Source: Reichenbachiella versicolor
Lineage (GTDB): Bacteria > Bacteroidota > Bacteroidia > Cytophagales > Cyclobacteriaceae
Assembly: GCF_003171675.1 (NCBI RefSeq)
Contig: NZ_QFZQ01000016.1
Coordinates: forward strand, 1 to 42,452
Direction: 5' to 3'
Length of the DNA: 42,452 nt
The notes under the pieces are model-generated. The model saw nothing but the letters and a program-made list of their open reading frames with translations. It searched no databases and had not been told where the DNA came from. Both the position numbers and the translations under genes were made by a program. Shown here piece by piece: positions 41,326-42,452 of this stretch (positions within the stretch are counted from its first letter, which is position 1; every line of letters begins with the position of its first letter).

Positions 41326-42452
41326 CTTCTGTTAGCTTCCCTTATCTGGTAATCTACACTTGCTTTGTTAGCCTCTGGAGTATACAAGTTTTGTTCTTCA
41401 ACCCCTCTCTTATATTCAAAGCCATAATCTTCTAAAGATTGTATATGAGCTTGTCTATATGGCAAACCTTCTGACATCAATTCTAACTCTCTTAATTCAT
41501 GAGTATAAAAATTCAAATCTATATCAGTTGCCTCTATATCTCCGCTTAATATTTTTTCTAATCTAGCAATCATGACATCATTTCCAGCATCATAATCAAA
41601 TTCAGGTCGTGATAAATGTTTTTTTACTTGGGCAATCCCTCTCTCTGTTACTGTAACATCTTTGATAGAGAATACCGTTTTTGCAGTAACATTATCCTTG
41701 CCAATCTTAATGTCAGGATTCTTAATCTTAATACCATCATCAATTTTTGATAATTTTCTAACACTTTTAATCTTAGATAGCCCTTTGTCTCCTGCTATTG
41801 ATGAAGCGGCACCAACTGTTAATTTGGTAATAGCTTTTGTTCTTGATTGAGTATCTCCATTAATAATATCCTTATCTATAGTTTCATTTATAGAATCGGA
41901 AATAGCATTAAGAGTTGGCGTTTCTACAATGTCATTTCCAGGAAGAGCAAATACATTGACATTTGATATAAGGCCTTCATAAGCAACTTTACCAAGAGTC
42001 TTATACGTTTCGGCCTTGAAAATATCTTCAAAGAAAAACTGCTCAGTCTCTTGTCCAATTTCCCTCATTGCCTGATCAATCCCCTTTATTATAGGGTGAT
42101 TCAGTTTGTTTGGAGCACTTCCATTAAGATCTCTTTGTCTTGAAGCAAACCTCCTTTGATTTCGTTTAGGAGTCCTTGTATTCTGCCTTCCATCAATATC
42201 CAAATCACTAATCGGATTATTATCCGCATAATTGTACGAAGACAAATGAGGATAATCGTCTTTTAAGCTATCTACGGACGAGAATCTACCAAGCCAAGGT
42301 ATATACATCCTTGCGCCATAATAATAGAGTCCTGTTTCCTCATCCCTTTCTTTACCGACATATCGATATCGTTTGAGTGAGGTTTCGGTTTCGTTGCGTC
42401 CAGCTCTGTACGATGTTGTACCAAAAGGATGGTACTCTTCATAGGATATGAT
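41322..42452 (-). CDS. RHS-repeat polymorphic toxin, C-terminal end (5' partial)
   Basis: The frame is open to the window end, so only the last 376 residues are seen. The RHS core (GKERDEETGLYYYGARMYIP, then RFSSVDSLKDDYPHLSSYNY and ADNNPISDLDIDGRQN) is followed by a linker with NTRTPKR, as in the left gene. The tip is unrelated in sequence to the left tip. Its last ~110 residues run from VTERGIAQVKKHLSRPEFDY to the end and contain a DLNFYTHELRELELMSEGLP stretch. I have a sense of similar segments at the ends of other polymorphic toxins but cannot name the family. A small coupled gene overlaps the stop. Confidence 0.9.
   Translation of the reverse strand: MISYEEYHPFGTTSYRAGRNETETSLKRYRYVGKERDEETGLYYYGARMYIPWLGRFSSVDSLKDDYPHLSSYNYADNNPISDLDIDGRQNTRTPKRNQRRFASRQRDLNGSAPNKLNHPIIKGIDQAMREIGQETEQFFFEDIFKAETYKTLGKVAYEGLISNVNVFALPGNDIVETPTLNAISDSINETIDKDIINGDTQSRTKAITKLTVGAASSIAGDKGLSKIKSVRKLSKIDDGIKIKNPDIKIGKDNVTAKTVFSIKDVTVTERGIAQVKKHLSRPEFDYDAGNDVMIARLEKILSGDIEATDIDLNFYTHELRELELMSEGLPYRQAHIQSLEDYGFEYKRGVEEQNLYTPEANKASVDYQIREANRR
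42334..42452 (-). repeat. RHS core, right copy of 119-base terminal inverted repeat
   Basis: Reverse complement of bases 1-119 without mismatch. See the left copy. Confidence 0.95.

Overview
ORGANISM. The window looks like a chromosomal piece of a Bacteroidota bacterium, most likely Cytophagales-like (marine Reichenbachiella/Ekhidna type; the genus is not determinable by eye). The evidence is low GC, several promoter elements of the Bacteroidota form TAnnTTTG (some with TTG 18-20 bases upstream), a DUF4270-type lipoprotein, a GGGP synthase, an S16 with a long acidic tail, and the short 'glycogen synthase'-panC neighbourhood.

LAYOUT. (1) 1-5466 is an accessory island. It holds the 3' end of an RHS polymorphic-toxin gene with a toxin tip and immunity candidate, a displaced (orphan) tip with its own immunity candidate, a group II intron whose reverse transcriptase has lost its catalytic core, a decayed REP-associated tyrosine transposase (RAYT), and an outer-membrane protein remnant. 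(2) 5533-37988 is an ordinary core segment: accD, gltX, ridA, glmS, a DUF4270 lipoprotein, a GT5-like protein, panC, a flippase-like protein, a Zn-peptidase, acyl-CoA dehydrogenase, an AraC regulator, GGGP synthase, a holin-like protein, an M20 amidohydrolase, a SPOR lipoprotein, secA, dapF, rplS, tsaC/sua5, trmD, rimM, rpsP, feoB, feoA, radA, an M20 dipeptidase, an RlmL-like methyltransferase, tRNA-Pro and a small winged-helix gene pair. (3) 37989-42452 is a second accessory island, arranged as a rough mirror image of the first. It holds a second copy of a ~345-bp non-coding repeat, a 5' fragment of the same group II intron, two orphan toxin tips with neighbours, two near-identical 136-bp REP-like composite elements, and a second RHS 3' end with a different toxin tip and immunity candidate.

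HOW IT FITS TOGETHER. The first 119 bases are the exact reverse complement of the last 119, and both lie in the conserved RHS core just before the variable tip. Two RHS genes therefore face each other across about 42 kb. Recombination between the inverted trunks would exchange their toxin tips and flip the housekeeping block; this is inference. In three places the reading frame of a displaced tip begins at, or inside, a palindromic REP-like sequence with the core GCTGGTGCGAG, and the only transposase-like remnant nearby belongs to the family that mobilises REP sequences. Because the symmetry starts exactly at the window ends, the window may be a whole assembly contig that stops in a collapsed repeat.

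MOST UNUSUAL SIGNAL. Between radA and the dipeptidase (33641 onward) a hexamer CATAA(T/C) recurs at exactly 21-base intervals eleven times, with otherwise mostly different sequence between the copies. It is not a CRISPR and is not obviously coding. I do not recognise it.
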